A stretch of 64,000 nt of DNA from positions 9,094,070-9,158,069 of the forward strand of contig JBOZIK010000001.1 in the NCBI GenBank assembly GCA_051453625.1, in the 5' to 3' direction. The position numbers and the translations under genes are program-made. The notes below the pieces were generated by a model, which searched no databases, was not told the DNA's origin, and worked only from the letters and a program-made list of their open reading frames with translations. The stretch comes from Welwitschia mirabilis. Its lineage: Eukaryota; Gnetophyta; Gnetopsida; Welwitschiales. Shown in pieces: positions 34,483 through 46,933 of the stretch (positions within the stretch are counted from its first letter, which is position 1; every line of letters starts with the position of its first letter).

Positions 34483-35320
34483 AAAATGAGAAAGGATACA
34501 CTATTAAAAGGATTAGAAGTGATCATGGAGGAGAATTTGAAAATCATATTTTTTTGAAATATTATGTAAACAATGGTATATAACATCAGTTTTTAGCCCC
34601 AGAGACTCCATAAGAAAATGAAATTGTAGAAAGAAAAACCTGAGTCCTTCAAGAAATGGCAAGAACAATGCTAAATGATAAGGAAGTGCCTAAAACATTT
34701 TGACCTGAAGCAGTAAGTACTACATGATACATTATTAACGGAGTCTATCTAAGACCAGGTATAGATAAAACCCCTTATAAACTTTGAAAAGGAAGAAAAT
34801 CAAATGTATCATATTTCAAGATCCTTGGAAGTAAATGTTTTGCCTTAAAAGATAGAAAACATTTGAGTAAATTTGAGTCTAAAGCTAATGAAGTAATCTT
34901 CTTAGGATACTTAACTAGAAGTAGAGCCTACTGAGTTTCAACAAATGAAGTCTAATAATAGAATAATCCATAAACATTCAAGTAGATGACTTTAGTATCA
35001 GGCTTCTTTCCTCAAGTGGTGAAGAAAATCTTATTTCAAGTATCTTCATAGTAAAAGAAGCAACAACTAAAATAGAAGAAGAGCCATATCAAAAGGCTAC
35101 CTCTAAAAAGTTCACAGAGCTAAAAGATCACCCACTTGAGTATATTATTGGAGATGTAAGCTTAAAACTTTGTACTAGAAACTCTCTCAAAAATTTTTAT
35201 GCCCACATTTGTTATGTTTCTCAAGTTAAACCTAAAAAGTTTAAAGAGGCTGAATCTATTGAAGAATGGATGATGGCTATGCAAGAAGAACTTCAACAAT
35301 TCAGAAGAAATGATGTTTGA
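34483..35320 (+). pseudogene. C4 integrase, copy 2 (starts inside the core)
   Basis: The first codons after the gap read NEKGYTIKRIRSDHGGEFEN, the block with the second catalytic Asp, kept here although changed to Asn in copy 1. Next come VERKT, LQEMARTMLNDKEVPK, and further on YFKILGSKCFALKDRKHLSK with NEVIFLGYLTRSRAY, the C-terminal integrase blocks. Stop codons interrupt it. It matches 32285-33100 of copy 1 in order and spacing. Confidence 0.85.
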
Positions 35321-36000
35321 AAACTTTTAGAAAGACCAAAACATCGAAATACAATTAGAACAAAATGGATCTTTAAGAATAAGTGTGATGAATACAACAA
35401 TGTGATTAAAAACAAGACAAGATTAATGGCTCAAGGATACAACCAAATCAAATAAATAGATGTAGAAGACACATTTGCTTCAGTGGCTAGACTAGATAGT
35501 ATTAGAATGTTTCTATCTTATGCATCCTTCAAGAATATCAAAGTTTTTCAAATAGATGTGAAAAGTGCCTTTTTAAATGGAAATCTCAATGAAGAAGTTT
35601 ATGTGAAACAACCACAAGGTTTCATAGATTCATACAAACTAAACCATGTCTTTAGACTCAAAAAGGATTTGTATGGTTTAAAACAAGCTCTAAGGGCTTG
35701 GTATGAAAAATTAGCAACATATTTTAAAGAAAATGGTTACAGCCATAGAGCTATGGATAAAACTCTATTTGTCAAAAATCTTAAAGAAGACTTTATCACC
35801 ATTTAACTATATGTTGATGACATAATTTTTGAAGCCTCAAAATAATATCTCTTAGAAGAATTTGTTAGCATTATGATCATGTATTTTTAAATGAGTATGC
35901 TTGGTGAAGTTTGCATGTTTCTTAGTCTTTAAATTAAACAAACAAAATAGGGATTTTCATCTCTCAATCCAAATACTCAAGGGAATTGATTAAGTGATTT
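35321..36000 (+). pseudogene. C4 reverse transcriptase, copy 2, best preserved
   Basis: An open frame at 35483-35806 covers the palm: FQIDVKSAFLNGNLNEEVYV with the first catalytic Asp of the QIDVKSAFLNG box, QPQGFIDSYKLNHVFRLKKD and LYGLKQALRAWYEKL, all canonical copia text. After one stop the active-site YVDD follows at 35810-35821. Upstream, RTKWIFKNKCDEYNNV gives the fingers. This is the most intact RT in the window, though stops before and after the palm rule out a working enzyme. Confidence 0.9.
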
Positions 36001-36700
36001 GGACTATAAAATACAAAATCAACTAACAGATCTATGTCAACTTCATGTAAGGTTAATCTTGATGATCATGGAAAATCTATGAGCCAAAGACTTTATAGGA
36101 GTATGATAAGAAGTCTATTGTATTTAATTGTGAGTAGACATAACATAATACTTAATGTTATTGTATGTGCAAGATATCAGAATCAACCAAAGGAATTACA
36201 CCTCCAAGTTGTGAAAAGGATCATAAGATATATAAAAGGCATGAGTGACTATGGGCTATGGTATCCTATAGAAACTTCCTTTGAGCTTATAGGTTTTAGT
36301 GATGCAGACTAGGCTAGATGTAAAGATGATTGAAAAAGAACCAATGGAAATTGTTTTCTTCTAGGATCATGTTTGGTAGGATGGGTAAGTAAGAAGCAAA
36401 ATTATCTCTCTCTTTTCATAGCAGAAGTAGAATATATAGCTATAGAGAGTTGTTGTACCCATATTCTATAGATGAAGGAAATGCTCAAAAATTTTGGAGT
36501 TAATTTTGAATAGTTTCCAATATCTTATAATAATACTAGCGTAATTACTATCTCAAAAAACCCTATTCAACATTCTCAAACTAAATGTTGTAAACTAAGA
36601 CACCATTTCCTTAGAGATCAAGTAGAAAAAGTTAACATTTCTATGAACTTTGTAAGCACTGATAGATAACTAGCTAATAAATTTAATAATTTTTGAGACT
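36001..36700 (+). pseudogene. C4 RNase H, copy 2
   Basis: The open frame 36034-36312 contains SMIRSLLYLIVSRHNII and YQNQPKELHLQVVKRIIRYI, then ELIGFSDAD with both Asp residues. LGSCLVGWVSKKQNYLSL-like text (36360-36415) and ILxMKEMLKNFGVNFE follow, with HSQTK/RHHFLRD-type codons near 36570-36620 and the C-terminal LANK segment near 36670. The frame breaks at 36310 and later. It precedes the extra ORF as expected. Confidence 0.85.
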
Positions 36701-37102
36701 TCATCATAAATTAGAATTTGTCTCTCCATTCTTCAACTAAAAGAAAGACAGTCGACTAGATCTTACATTTGGTCGATTGAATATAGAAAACTTAAGTCAA
36801 TCAAATTTTATCTAATCACTCATACTTTCCCAGAATAGATCCAGCCTAAGTCGAGTCAATTAAACTAAAGTCTGAGTTGATCTAACTTAGAAATGTTTTG
36901 ACTCGCATCTCAATAGATTGACTGAACCTATAGGATTATAGTATGGAAGAAATGCAATGGACCTAAGTTTTTTCTTAGATTCACCTTAGTTTTCCCCTTT
37001 TATAAAATCTTGTGAAGCCTTACCTTTCTTATTTCCACTTGTCTACCTGTATCTTTCAAATGTAGCTGTCTTCTTCCATTTTCTTTATTTTCAGCAATTG
37101 CC
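36701..37102 (+). promoter_or_regulatory. Spacer between pol and the extra ORF, with GTCGAC-like boxes and TATA-like motif
   Basis: Variants of GTCGACT/GTCGATTGA recur between 36750 and 36930, echoing the C4 LTR motif. A TATA-like TTTATAAAATC lies near 36998, about 100 bases before the extra ORF. Whether it drives that ORF is inference. Confidence 0.35.
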
Positions 37103-38215
37103 ATGAGTTGTCAAGTAACAAAGGGTCCCTCTAGAAGAGCTCGATGGAAGGAGCTTGCAAGCAAAGATCTTGGATATTTTTACTCTAGAATGTCAGATAA
37201 AGCCCTCGATAAGTTTAGTGCAAAGTTTAAAAAAAATCCTATCTATTAGGAGAGGTCAATAGCTTCAAGGAAACTTAGAGAACTTAGGAATGTAATGAGA
37301 CTCCTCAATGATCTCACGTCCATGATCGATCAAGACGTATATGATAATATGGTGTAGCAACTTAATGCATATGGTATCTCTCTTATTTTCTTAAGGTTTT
37401 TAGGTATACCTATTCTTTTCTTACTTGCATGTTCTACTTTAATGCTTCTTTCAATCCAAACTCCTCTATCCTTATGACTCTTGTGTTGGGGAAAATAATT
37501 CGAGTAATTGCAAATTGAATAGAATCCCTTATAAATATTCTTAGAGAATATTATAAGGAATTTTGGACCTTGAATGATTTTATGGAATACAAGACAGAAA
37601 TCACTAAAGAATTCTATGGAAACTCAATCGGTGGAAAACTACCCTTTCCACCTTCCATCTTACTCTAAAATATCATTTTCTTTATTTAGTTTTTACTTAC
37701 AATTTTTTACCTCTTGCTGATCATCGTGATGAGACCTCAAACTATCATGCTTATTTGTTGTACTTGGTAGGAATTCATCACTCCATTGATGCTCCTACCA
37801 TTATTCTTAAGAATATTGTCTCTTAGTTAGAATATCATAAAACTAGGGATTTTCCTTACTCCATCCTAATTGCAAATATATGTCATCATTTTAGGGTCTA
37901 AATGCATCCCAAACATGAACCTTAACTCCTATCTACCATTGGATGTGCTACTCTGTCTGCATGTATATTTTTTCTGGATCTAAGAAATATTCAAAGTTTT
38001 TACCTCTAAAGTGCCCCCTCCCCCCTAAAAAGACTCTATCATACCTCAAGAGGCTAGATTCTTGAACTTGGCATATGACAGAGGCACTCATTGTAACAGG
38101 ATACAAGATTGCAGATACGTCTGAGGAAGTTAGTAGCTCTGTAAAAAAGGTAGAAGAAGAAGAAGATGATGATGACCTAGATTCTAAAGAGGAGGAAGAA
38201 GAAGAATCTAATTAA
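37103..38215 (+). pseudogene. Extra ORF downstream of pol (SIRE env-position protein)
   Basis: ATG at 37103 opens MSCQVTKGPSRRARWKELAS and continues through YFYSRMSDKALDKFSAKFKK before the first stop. A later stretch near 37720-37900 reads DETSNYHAYLLYLVGIHHSI and LLIANICHHF-like text; the tail from 38110 is acidic (VEEEEDDDDLDSKEEEEEE) and ends at the TAA at 38213. SIRE/Maximus elements carry an ORF at this position. This one resembles the gag-like 'putative plant transposon protein' family more than an envelope; no signal peptide or clear membrane anchor is seen. Function unknown. Stops and shifts make it a pseudogene. Confidence 0.6.
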
Positions 38216-38293
38216 TTGTGTTTGCTTTCTTAGTTGTTATGGTTGTTTTGTTTTTTTATTAGTACTTTCCTTTTTCTCTCCTTTGTTATTGAT

Positions 38294-38600
38294 TACTACA
38301 AGAAATATAGGCTTTTAAGGCGTTTTTAAAATGCTTTAAAAGGCCATAAAAAATTCCTTAAGATGTTTTAAGGCATTTCTTCACAAAACGCTTTAAAAAG
38401 CATCACCTTAAAAGCCCACAACCTGTTAAGACATTTCGAAGGTGTTTGAATAAAAATGCCTTAAACAAGTCTTTTAAGGCCTTTGTTTTGTAAAATGCCG
38501 CCAAAAGATTTTGAGGCATTTATCTAATAAAATGCCTTAAAAAGGATAACATTTTGAGGCATTTTATTAGATAAACACCTCAAAAGCTATAACTTTTGAA
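38294..38600 (+). repeat. CACTA left terminal and subterminal repeats
   Basis: After the 19-base terminus come alternating direct and inverted units of AAGGC(A/G)TTTT and AAAATGCCTTAAA, more than a dozen in 280 bases. They mirror those at 46640-46933. Confidence 0.85.
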
Positions 38601-39980
38601 AAAAAAAAAAGATTACTACAGAATGGTTAAAAAATGTTGCCTTCAAAATTGACAATCTAGGCTCCCACTTGTGTTCTTGCTTACCCTTTCAATTTCAAAT
38701 TCTATCCTTTCTCTGCGAAGGGCCTAATTACATGGTTAAATAGAGACATTTGGCTCCAATAAAAGCAAGATCATTGTAAAAAATGGCTTTACAATCTATA
38801 AATCATAATGGACTTGCCCTCTTATTATAGGCTCTCAAAATAGGTTAGTAGCTTTTTGCAATCACACATTCATCATGGGGATTATCCCCCTTATTTAAGT
38901 CTCTATATTCTATTAACATTTCACAATTATTACTGAGGTGATTATTAAGAAAATGCATTGTTTTGTCCATGTTGTACAGCCATTTAAGTTTGGGACTTTA
39001 TTGTTATTATATTTCTCTTTCTTTTATTACATTTTGATATATCTTGAGCTTATTATTATATCCTGTATCCCTTAAAACCTTTCCTTTTCTTATATTTACA
39101 TAAATTGTTCTCATTACTCTCTTTGATTACTATTTTCCCTATTGAGAATAGAGAGAGAAGGGTTTTGTATCTTATTGGGTTATTCTTTGAGTTTATTTAG
39201 CTTTCTTATGATATGTTGCTCTCGGCAGATAATCAAGATGATGAAGATTACTTCCTTTAGCCAGACATTTTCAAATCAGAAAGGAAATATAGCTTATTCA
39301 CCTTTTTAGAAAAGAAAAGATTAGCTAGTTGTTACAACCTATTCTAACTGGGGCTAAAGGCTCTAGAAATTCATCCTAAGATCATTTGCAATTGCTGTTT
39401 TCTTTTCCAAGTTGTCACTTGACCTCTGCTCCTCTCCCATAATATTTAACCCCTTCTTATATTTATATCTATTAAAATGTGTCAAATTTTTTCCTCTTAG
39501 GTCTTGTGTCTATGAGTCTCTACAGATTTGATAGTACATTGTTCTATCATTGTCCATATTTGACTATAAGAAACTTAAGATTTAACCTTCAATAATTTAT
39601 AAGATAGATATAATTTTTAGTTTGTTAAAAATTCTTGGTTGTAGTGCCAGCCCTTTTAAGTTGACATCATGAAGACAAACGGATAAAGCAAACATGCAAT
39701 TGATGATACTTACCAAGAAGCTAATTATTTAAAGAATTGAGTGAATCTTTAATGTTTCTTAATTATTTCAAAATGATAATGAATATCACACACTAACCTT
39801 CTAAAGTGTGCTGAACCAAAAATAGTAGCTAAAGTTTTTAAGTTAGTTTTCTTCATTAGATGCATAGCTTCTTCAGCATTCCAAACTATCTCATATTCAT
39901 AGTTTAAACTCTCATCCTTTTATTTGGTATTTTCTTGTGAATTGGATTCTATTAATGATGAATAAGAGCTATTTTACTTT
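38601..39980. other. CACTA interior, no gene recognised
   Basis: A+T-rich with short frames only. No transposase domain text was seen. Confidence 0.45.
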
Positions 39981-40910
39981 ACAAAACTAATAAGAGACAT
40001 CCACACCATTTGTAGCCCACAAAGTAAGAACCACTCAAGTTATAGAAATAATCTTGCATACCTGTAAAATAGAAAATAGATTTACAAAGATCAATTGCAT
40101 AGTAGTGCTAAATCTTCAACATTTGAAATGTGATTTTCCAATAAAAAAGTAAGAGATTACCATAAATATATGTGTGTTTGATAAGGAAGAAAGTACAACT
40201 AGGATGAAAACATTACGTCTTGACTAGATTTCTTTGAAGATGAACTTACAGGTAACAATAAAAAGGATGGGTATAGATTTCCCTGTTGCTAGCTAAAGCT
40301 TCCAACAATGTGTTGACATTAATTAAACATAATTAACTAATAAGTAAATAGGAAAAGAAAACTTGACTAATATCAAGGAAGAAATATGAGGTGGNNNNNN
40401 NNNNNNNNNNNNNNNNNNNNNNNNNNNNNNNNNNNNNNNNNNNNNNNNNNNNNNNNNNNNNNNNNNNNNNNNNNNNNNNNNNNNNNNNNNNNNNTGATAA
40501 AAGACATCCACACCATTTGTAGGACAGAAAGTAAGAATAACACAACTTATAAGAAACAAGCTTGCATGCCTGTGAAATAGAAAATGGATTTACAAACATT
40601 AATTACACATTAGTGCTTAATATTTAACATTCAAAATGGGGTTTGCCAATACAAAAACTAAGAGATTACCATAAATATATGTGTGTTTGATAAGGAAGAA
40701 AGCACAAATAGAATGAAAACATTCCATCTTGACTAGATTCCTCTAAAGATGAACTTAAAGACAATAATAAAAAGGATGGGTATAAATTTCCCTATTACCA
40801 GCTGAAGGTTCCAACAGTGTGTTGAAATTGATTAAACATAATTAACTGATAAGTAGATAGGAAAAGAAAGCTTGACTAATATCAAGGGAGAAATATGTAG
40901 TGGTCCTGAG
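39981..40910. repeat. Tandem direct duplication (period about 507) within the CACTA element
   Basis: The block from AGACATCCACACCATTTGTAG at about 39993 to GAAATATGAGGTGG recurs from about 40502 to GAAATATGTAGTGG. Both copies carry TAAATATATGTGTGTTTGAT and AAAAGGATGGGTATA in the same order, with roughly one mismatch in eight. A 100-N gap (40395-40494) sits between them, so extra copies may be missing. Confidence 0.85.
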
Positions 40911-43900
40911 CATTACCTCAATAACTTGTCCACTTAATACATGATGAAACACTGTGCATTATCATGATCATGTCCATAGAGGACTAAAATCTATCAATTT
41001 TCACCAATTGAATTTAATTGAAATGTTAACAGATTAATGCATAGAAAGCAAAAAAAAACATTAGATTCTAAATATAGATCAATTGATATTATTGAGTAAT
41101 TTGTAACAAAATTTATGGGGAATGAACCAGAATTTACAAACTAAAGCTATCTTACATATAGGGTTAAGGAGATTCAGTAACTATTCTGAGGTCTTCTCAG
41201 TTAAGAAGTTCTAATACCTATATATGTCCAAAAAAAATTGAAGAAAGCATGTGATTGCTAATGTGGTCCATTTGTTAAAATGGTGTAGCTTTTATAGGAA
41301 GAATATTTGTCATTACTAGAAATATCTTTGTTTAATTTTAACTAATATGATATAGCTTTTATAGGAAGAATATGAAATCTTTAAAAGAAAATTGACAAAA
41401 TAGTGTTAACAGGGGATATATCATTATTTCTTTTTATATCAAAGGATGACTTTACATTTAGAGATAGTAACATTTTCAATAACTCAAGTGTTATCAAGGT
41501 CTTTACTAGATTAATATCCTTTTCACTCTCAGAGAAGCATAAGAGGGTGAACTATCGCATTTGATGATATAGTAACTTGCATTTTTTTTTTTTTTTTTTT
41601 TTTGTGGGCATGTGAAGGAAAATAAGGAAGAGGAGAACTGATGTTATTATGGCTCAACTCCAGGAAGGACAACAAGTTTAACTGAACTAGTGTAGGAGGC
41701 CCTTTATCATGAAGCTAATTACTAGCTAAATTCAAGAGATGAGGAAATAGTTCCATTGAGGGCTCGACTAGGCAAATTGATTATGGACACCTTGCTATCA
41801 GCATTGGATCTAATGCCCATTCAATTCTCATAGTGACTATTACTAGTTTAAGACGATCCCATTGGACTTGATTAATTCATAATAGTAAGGAAATCCAAGA
41901 GTGAAGAAACCTCTAGACCATAAGGAAAGCTCTATTTTAATTAGCAAAAGAAATTAACAAGTGAAAATAAATAGTTCTAAAATAGGGATTTCAAAACATG
42001 TTGTACCTCATTAGCTAAAACAGACTTAACACTAATTTTTTGTTGTTCTTGGATATTTTTTTCCCATATGCTTTCTTATGGCCTTAGAGATGGTTGCAAA
42101 TGAATAGTTTCATGGTATGCCATGTGCAATGAGTTCTGCTGGACTCAATGAATTCCCACACTTATTGAGTATGCTACATCTACTAAGTCTGGTGAGCCCA
42201 ATACCACCAAACTCATCTCTTTGACTTCCAGTGTTCAACCTCACCATAAGCTAGAGTTACCTAGACTAGTAACAAGTTTGGTCAATTTGACAACACTGTG
42301 ACATATAAATATTCTAATTGGCAACATCATATTCATTAGATAAAATTCCTAATGATAGTGATGAGAATAATGAATTTGTAAAAGAAAATTTCTAAACAGC
42401 ATTACCTTACCTAATTGCCTTTACATCTATACTTTTAACACTTAGGAATTTAGGATAATAATTTTTAAAAAGGTTTTAAAATGAGTTTAAATTTAACAAA
42501 GCCATATGAAGGGGTGAAAACATTTAGATAGTTTTAATTTAGAAAATCATATTTTTGAAATGTCTTTGATACAGTAATTAATGTTTTATGTTAAGAACTC
42601 TATACTTCTCTAGATTCATATTTTACATTTAAATAGAATTTGGACAATTAACAAAAAAGAAAAATATCTAAAGTGAGACAATCCATGGATGAACATTTGA
42701 ATAATTTTTAAAGCATAGGTGTATAATAACACCATACAAAAATATTTATGGGAACTGATTAAAGGCATACCTTCTATTTGTGTAATAGGCTCTACACCAT
42801 TGAGCACACATCCATATTGCTTAACTAATGATACAAGATTATTAATGATGGCCTTAGCAATATCATATATTTTGCTTACAAGAAGACCCCTGCATAAATT
42901 GAATGTNNNNNNNNNNGTTAAAATTAGAAAACAGACTTAAAAAGTATGAAGGCCTCACCAACTGTAAAAACTGATAGAACAATGAAATTATCAAAAGGCT
43001 TGTAGAAACTGAAAGGTTTATTGGCTATAAGATAATTCTAAATATCCAACTTAACAAAAGCCAATTTAAAAATAAAAAAATTTTTTCTCAGTTTTTTGGT
43101 ATTTATGGTTGTTTACGTATTTCAAATTTGGAAATAGAACTAAAGATTGCATCTGAAACAGCTTGATTGGAACTAAGGTGATCTCAGCAATGATTTCCAA
43201 AAAAAAATAATATATGTAGAGAAAAAGATATGGTGGAGTAATTCATGCTTATTAACATTTCTTCAGTTAAGACCTGCTTCCATTACATCCATGTTTCTTT
43301 AAACGGATTTCTTTTCTTTCTGCTTTTGACTTCTGTGTATCGTGCTTTTAGTGCTTTGTCAAATATCGAATTCATACTATACATTGGGCACAAAGTTCCC
43401 TTTGGAATCATAAGTATAGCATCCATGTACTAGGCTTAATGATATGAGTGGAAGCATCATAATCTGGAATATTCAACCATAGACCATGAGAAACAATACT
43501 ACTAAAAGCACATTTATATAATATAGATGGATTTCTTGCACTACATTGAAGTAGTTCAGGCTGAAACTTCATGAGAAAAAATAATGAGCTACAACTAGAA
43601 TCAATCTATTTGGAATTTTCTTATCCTTCAGAAAGCTATGGCTGATGATTCGGCTTAAAGTAGGAAGTGAGTATGTAGTGAGAAGTTCTCTAAGGTGTCA
43701 AATGGCCTTCACTTTATTCACAAGAATATCAAGGAGAGGAAAAAGCTCTTTAATCTAAAGTGCAAACTGGTTTGAAAACCAGAGAATAGGCCTTAGTCCC
43801 TTCTTATAATTGGTCATGCTTGTCCCGTTGCTATATGTCAATGATAGTAGTGGAACTCCACCACAATATTCATTGTCACTTTCATTCTCATTTAAATTTC

Positions 43901-46639
43901 TGCAAGTTGTAGTCAAATCTTATGACATCGCCACCTAGTGAATCCTTTAATCTAATCCACTTTCTACTATCCATGGACCTTTGTCTACTCTTTAGTGGTG
44001 ATGAAATCATCCCTTGATTACTTGAAAAATGTGGGGAGATGTAAACTATGAAGGCCATAGTAGAAATTGTAGTAATTGTATGTTAAAAGATGTTTCCCAC
44101 AATAGTGCTCAAACTCTTTTTTCTAGAAACATACAATCCATCTATAACAATTGCTTTCATTCCACATGTAGGATCATAGTTAGATGCATCAATGAGATTT
44201 CTCTATTTCTAGGAACATATAGTCCTGTTAATTGAGCTTCTCTCTTCTTTTTCTTTCAGCCTTGACGTGGTTAAGGGGTTCCTCTCTTCCATTTGTAGGC
44301 TTTCTTCCTCTTTTTCTGGGACTTCTTTCTTAAACAACAGCAGCAGATCTCTTGTTGTCCTAGCAAGAATCTTCATTGTTCGAGTGCTCATTAGGCTTTA
44401 CGACATATGGACTTGAAGTAATAACAGAACTAATTAAAGGGCCAATAAAGGGAGGCCAAAATGCATGAGTAGAATATGGTTAATTTGGTCTGATATCAGT
44501 ACAGTCGCAAGTTCTTTATATTAAGGAGTCTAAGCAGAAAATGAGTGGAATATGATCAGTTTTGTCTTTCCAAGCGCAACTTTTGTTTGATTAAAAGAAT
44601 GAAAGGTTTTTCATATTTGGATAGAGAACTCAAACTAGAGGAAAAAATAAGGGACTATATTTAAAGTTCTTATGCAAGATCCTCCTAAATTTTCACATTT
44701 ACTAACTAATAAGGTCTTTTAGAATGACATGGACTTTGCTATGTTCTTATGTTAAAAAAATTATGCTTATCACTAAAGGCTAATGAACAAATCAGTAATG
44801 ATAGACACACACAAAATGTAAGGCCTTATGAATGCCATAGCAAAGAAGGCATTAAGAGATGTATGCACAGTAAATTATTATTGAGGAAATATTCTTTATT
44901 GGATTTTCGTAATCCATGAAAGCTTTGTTTGAAAGGATTTTGGCTTGTTTCTCTTACTTTTACTATCAACATGTTTGGATACATTACAAGAGAGTGAATA
45001 TACAACGTATAAGAGGAAAATGCAAAGATACACTAGAAATAAAGATAAAGGATCTAGATTCTAAGAGATGAATCAAAACAAAAGCAATTTAAGTGACTAA
45101 AACAAGAGGAAAAAAATATAAAACTAAAAAGGAAGCATAAAAACTTAAAAAGTATAGAAAAGAGGCTTAAAATAAAGAAATCCAAAAGAGAAAATCATCA
45201 TGAACTGCATTAAAATCAATTTTTAGTATGACATCTCCAATTAGTAGATCACTTTATTTAGTTGGTAAAGAAAATGTAGTGTGCAAATTCTTCTTGATGG
45301 TCGTTATCTACTTTTATTCTAATAATGTTTCTAGTATTACTCTACATAAACATGCATTGAACATTGGAATTCTTTCTATAGTTTTCTAAGAACTCCTTCA
45401 TGTTACTTGTTTAGTAGTGGAAGAGTTACTAATGCTTGATCTCATATAGAGCTCAAGTTCATAGACATATTTTAGTTTTAAGAAATCCCTTGGCCTAAAG
45501 ATAAAACTTTCATATATCGATTATGAGTAATGAGCTACACCTGAGGCTATAAAGCTAAGCAAGAATCTTCCTAGCTAAGAACCAATGAATAATATCTATG
45601 CCATTGGCTAAAAATTGAATTATAAAGATTTAAAACTATTGCATGAGTTGTGTATTCAAGGATATGATAAAGAAGTACTTTTAATTGACTTAATTTATAA
45701 GAATCTATTTAAAATTATCACAAAACCACCTAAATTCTAATATCCATATATGGACTACAAAAAGTTCATGAAATATTATAAACATAATAGCATGTAAGTG
45801 ATGTCATTCTAGTTTCTAGATGAGTAACTACAAAACTATTTAACAAAGATACCACTTCTAAATCAGAGTCTGCCGAACAAAGAGGAGTTTGTTCCACTAT
45901 TTAACAAAGATAGATTTCACAAATATATCTATCTGATTTCATCAAAGTTTGGGAGACAAAGATACCACTTTTGTATCAAGATCTATTGAACAAACATCCA
46001 CCAACATGGAAATATTAATTGATAAGTTATTTTAGAGGAAAAGGAAATGATGAAATGAAAGAAGAAAGTATACACTTGGATATCTTTATTAAACCTTGTC
46101 CGAAATTTGTTAGTAATGCTATCTAAGGATTAATACCTAAAGTATCAACTAGTCTTCTCTTACATTTATTATTATTGTTATTGTTGTTTATGGTGTTGGC
46201 TATGAAACATTCAAATGAAATGGATTTATAGTTGGAGCATATTGAGAATGATGGAAAAGGGATTGATCTCTGAAGGAAGAGGCCTATAAAATTAGAGAGA
46301 AAATGGCTCCTCCTGAGGACGTACTCTGCTTACAACTTCAAACATATTGACCATGGTAAAAGCACTAAAATCTGTCTTGTGGATTAATTAACTTTTACAA
46401 AACTAGTGCTTGGATAGTATTTTAAATATTCTACAGTATCAGATTTGACATATATTTATGTGTGTTGGGTTTCACATGCAATCATCATTGTTTCAAAGAG
46501 GAGTTTCATGAATTTTGCTTTTTTAACAAACCCTAAATGAAATAAATGTAGGCGAAAAAATATCTTTTCATGTGTGGTGTATTTTTAGAAAAAATGTGCG
46601 AGGGTTTTATTTTTAGCAATGCACACGTGGTTTTTTTTT
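40911..46639. other. CACTA interior, no transposase recognised
   Basis: It contains a T22 run (41582-41603), a 10-N gap (42907-42916), and short open frames without known motifs. The minus-strand frame 44391-44209 is Lys/Glu-rich ([17 protein letters not shown]) and may be a decayed coding exon. Nothing is similar to the conserved TNPD/TNP2 core as far as I can read. Confidence 0.4.
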
Positions 46640-46933
46640 TCGGGAAATAAACCTAGCTTTTAAGGAATTTCTTTGGTTAAGCACCTTAAAAAATCATTGC
46701 TTTTAAGGCATTTATTTGGTTAAGAGCCTTAAAAGTCCATTTACATTTAAGATATTGATTTATAAAAGCCTTAAAAACATCTAACATGGGCTTTTAAGGC
46801 ATTTATTTTAAAAAATACCTTAAAAAGTTTTTTTTTTTAACACAAAGCATTTAGTAAAATCTGCACCTTAAAAAACCCTATAATTAAGGTGTTTATTTAA
46901 ATAAATGCATTAAAAGCCTCTATTCTTGTAGTG
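46640..46933 (-). repeat. CACTA right terminal and subterminal repeats
   Basis: AAGGCATTTATTT and CCTTAAAA units alternate up to the terminus, whose reverse complement is CACTACAAGAATAGAGGC. The target duplication GAT follows at 46934-46936. Confidence 0.88.

Larger units (their letters stand above)
38294..46933. mobile_element. CACTA (En/Spm) DNA transposon inserted in C4
   Basis: The left end reads TACTACAAGAAATATAGGC and the right end, reverse-complemented, CACTACAAGAATAGAGGC: the CACTACAAGAA terminus of plant CACTA elements, with one C-to-T change on the left. Three-base duplications GAT flank it (38291-38293 and 46934-46936). Many subterminal TTTTAAGGC(A/G)TTTT units lie in both ends, as expected for transposase-binding repeats. 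Excising it with one GAT joins CTTTGTTATTGAT to GCCAAAAGAGGGAG, the typical SIRE 3' region. I found no TNP2-type transposase text on either strand, so it is non-autonomous or too decayed or intron-split to read. Confidence 0.92.

Noticed and set aside
36998-37010. Independent promoter for the C4 extra ORF
   Set aside because: A single TATA-like string in A+T-rich DNA is weak evidence; kept only as a note in the spacer entry.
41582-41603. T22 run as the poly(A) tail of a minus-strand retroposon
   Set aside because: No coding remnant or duplication was seen beside it; simple homopolymer expansion explains it.
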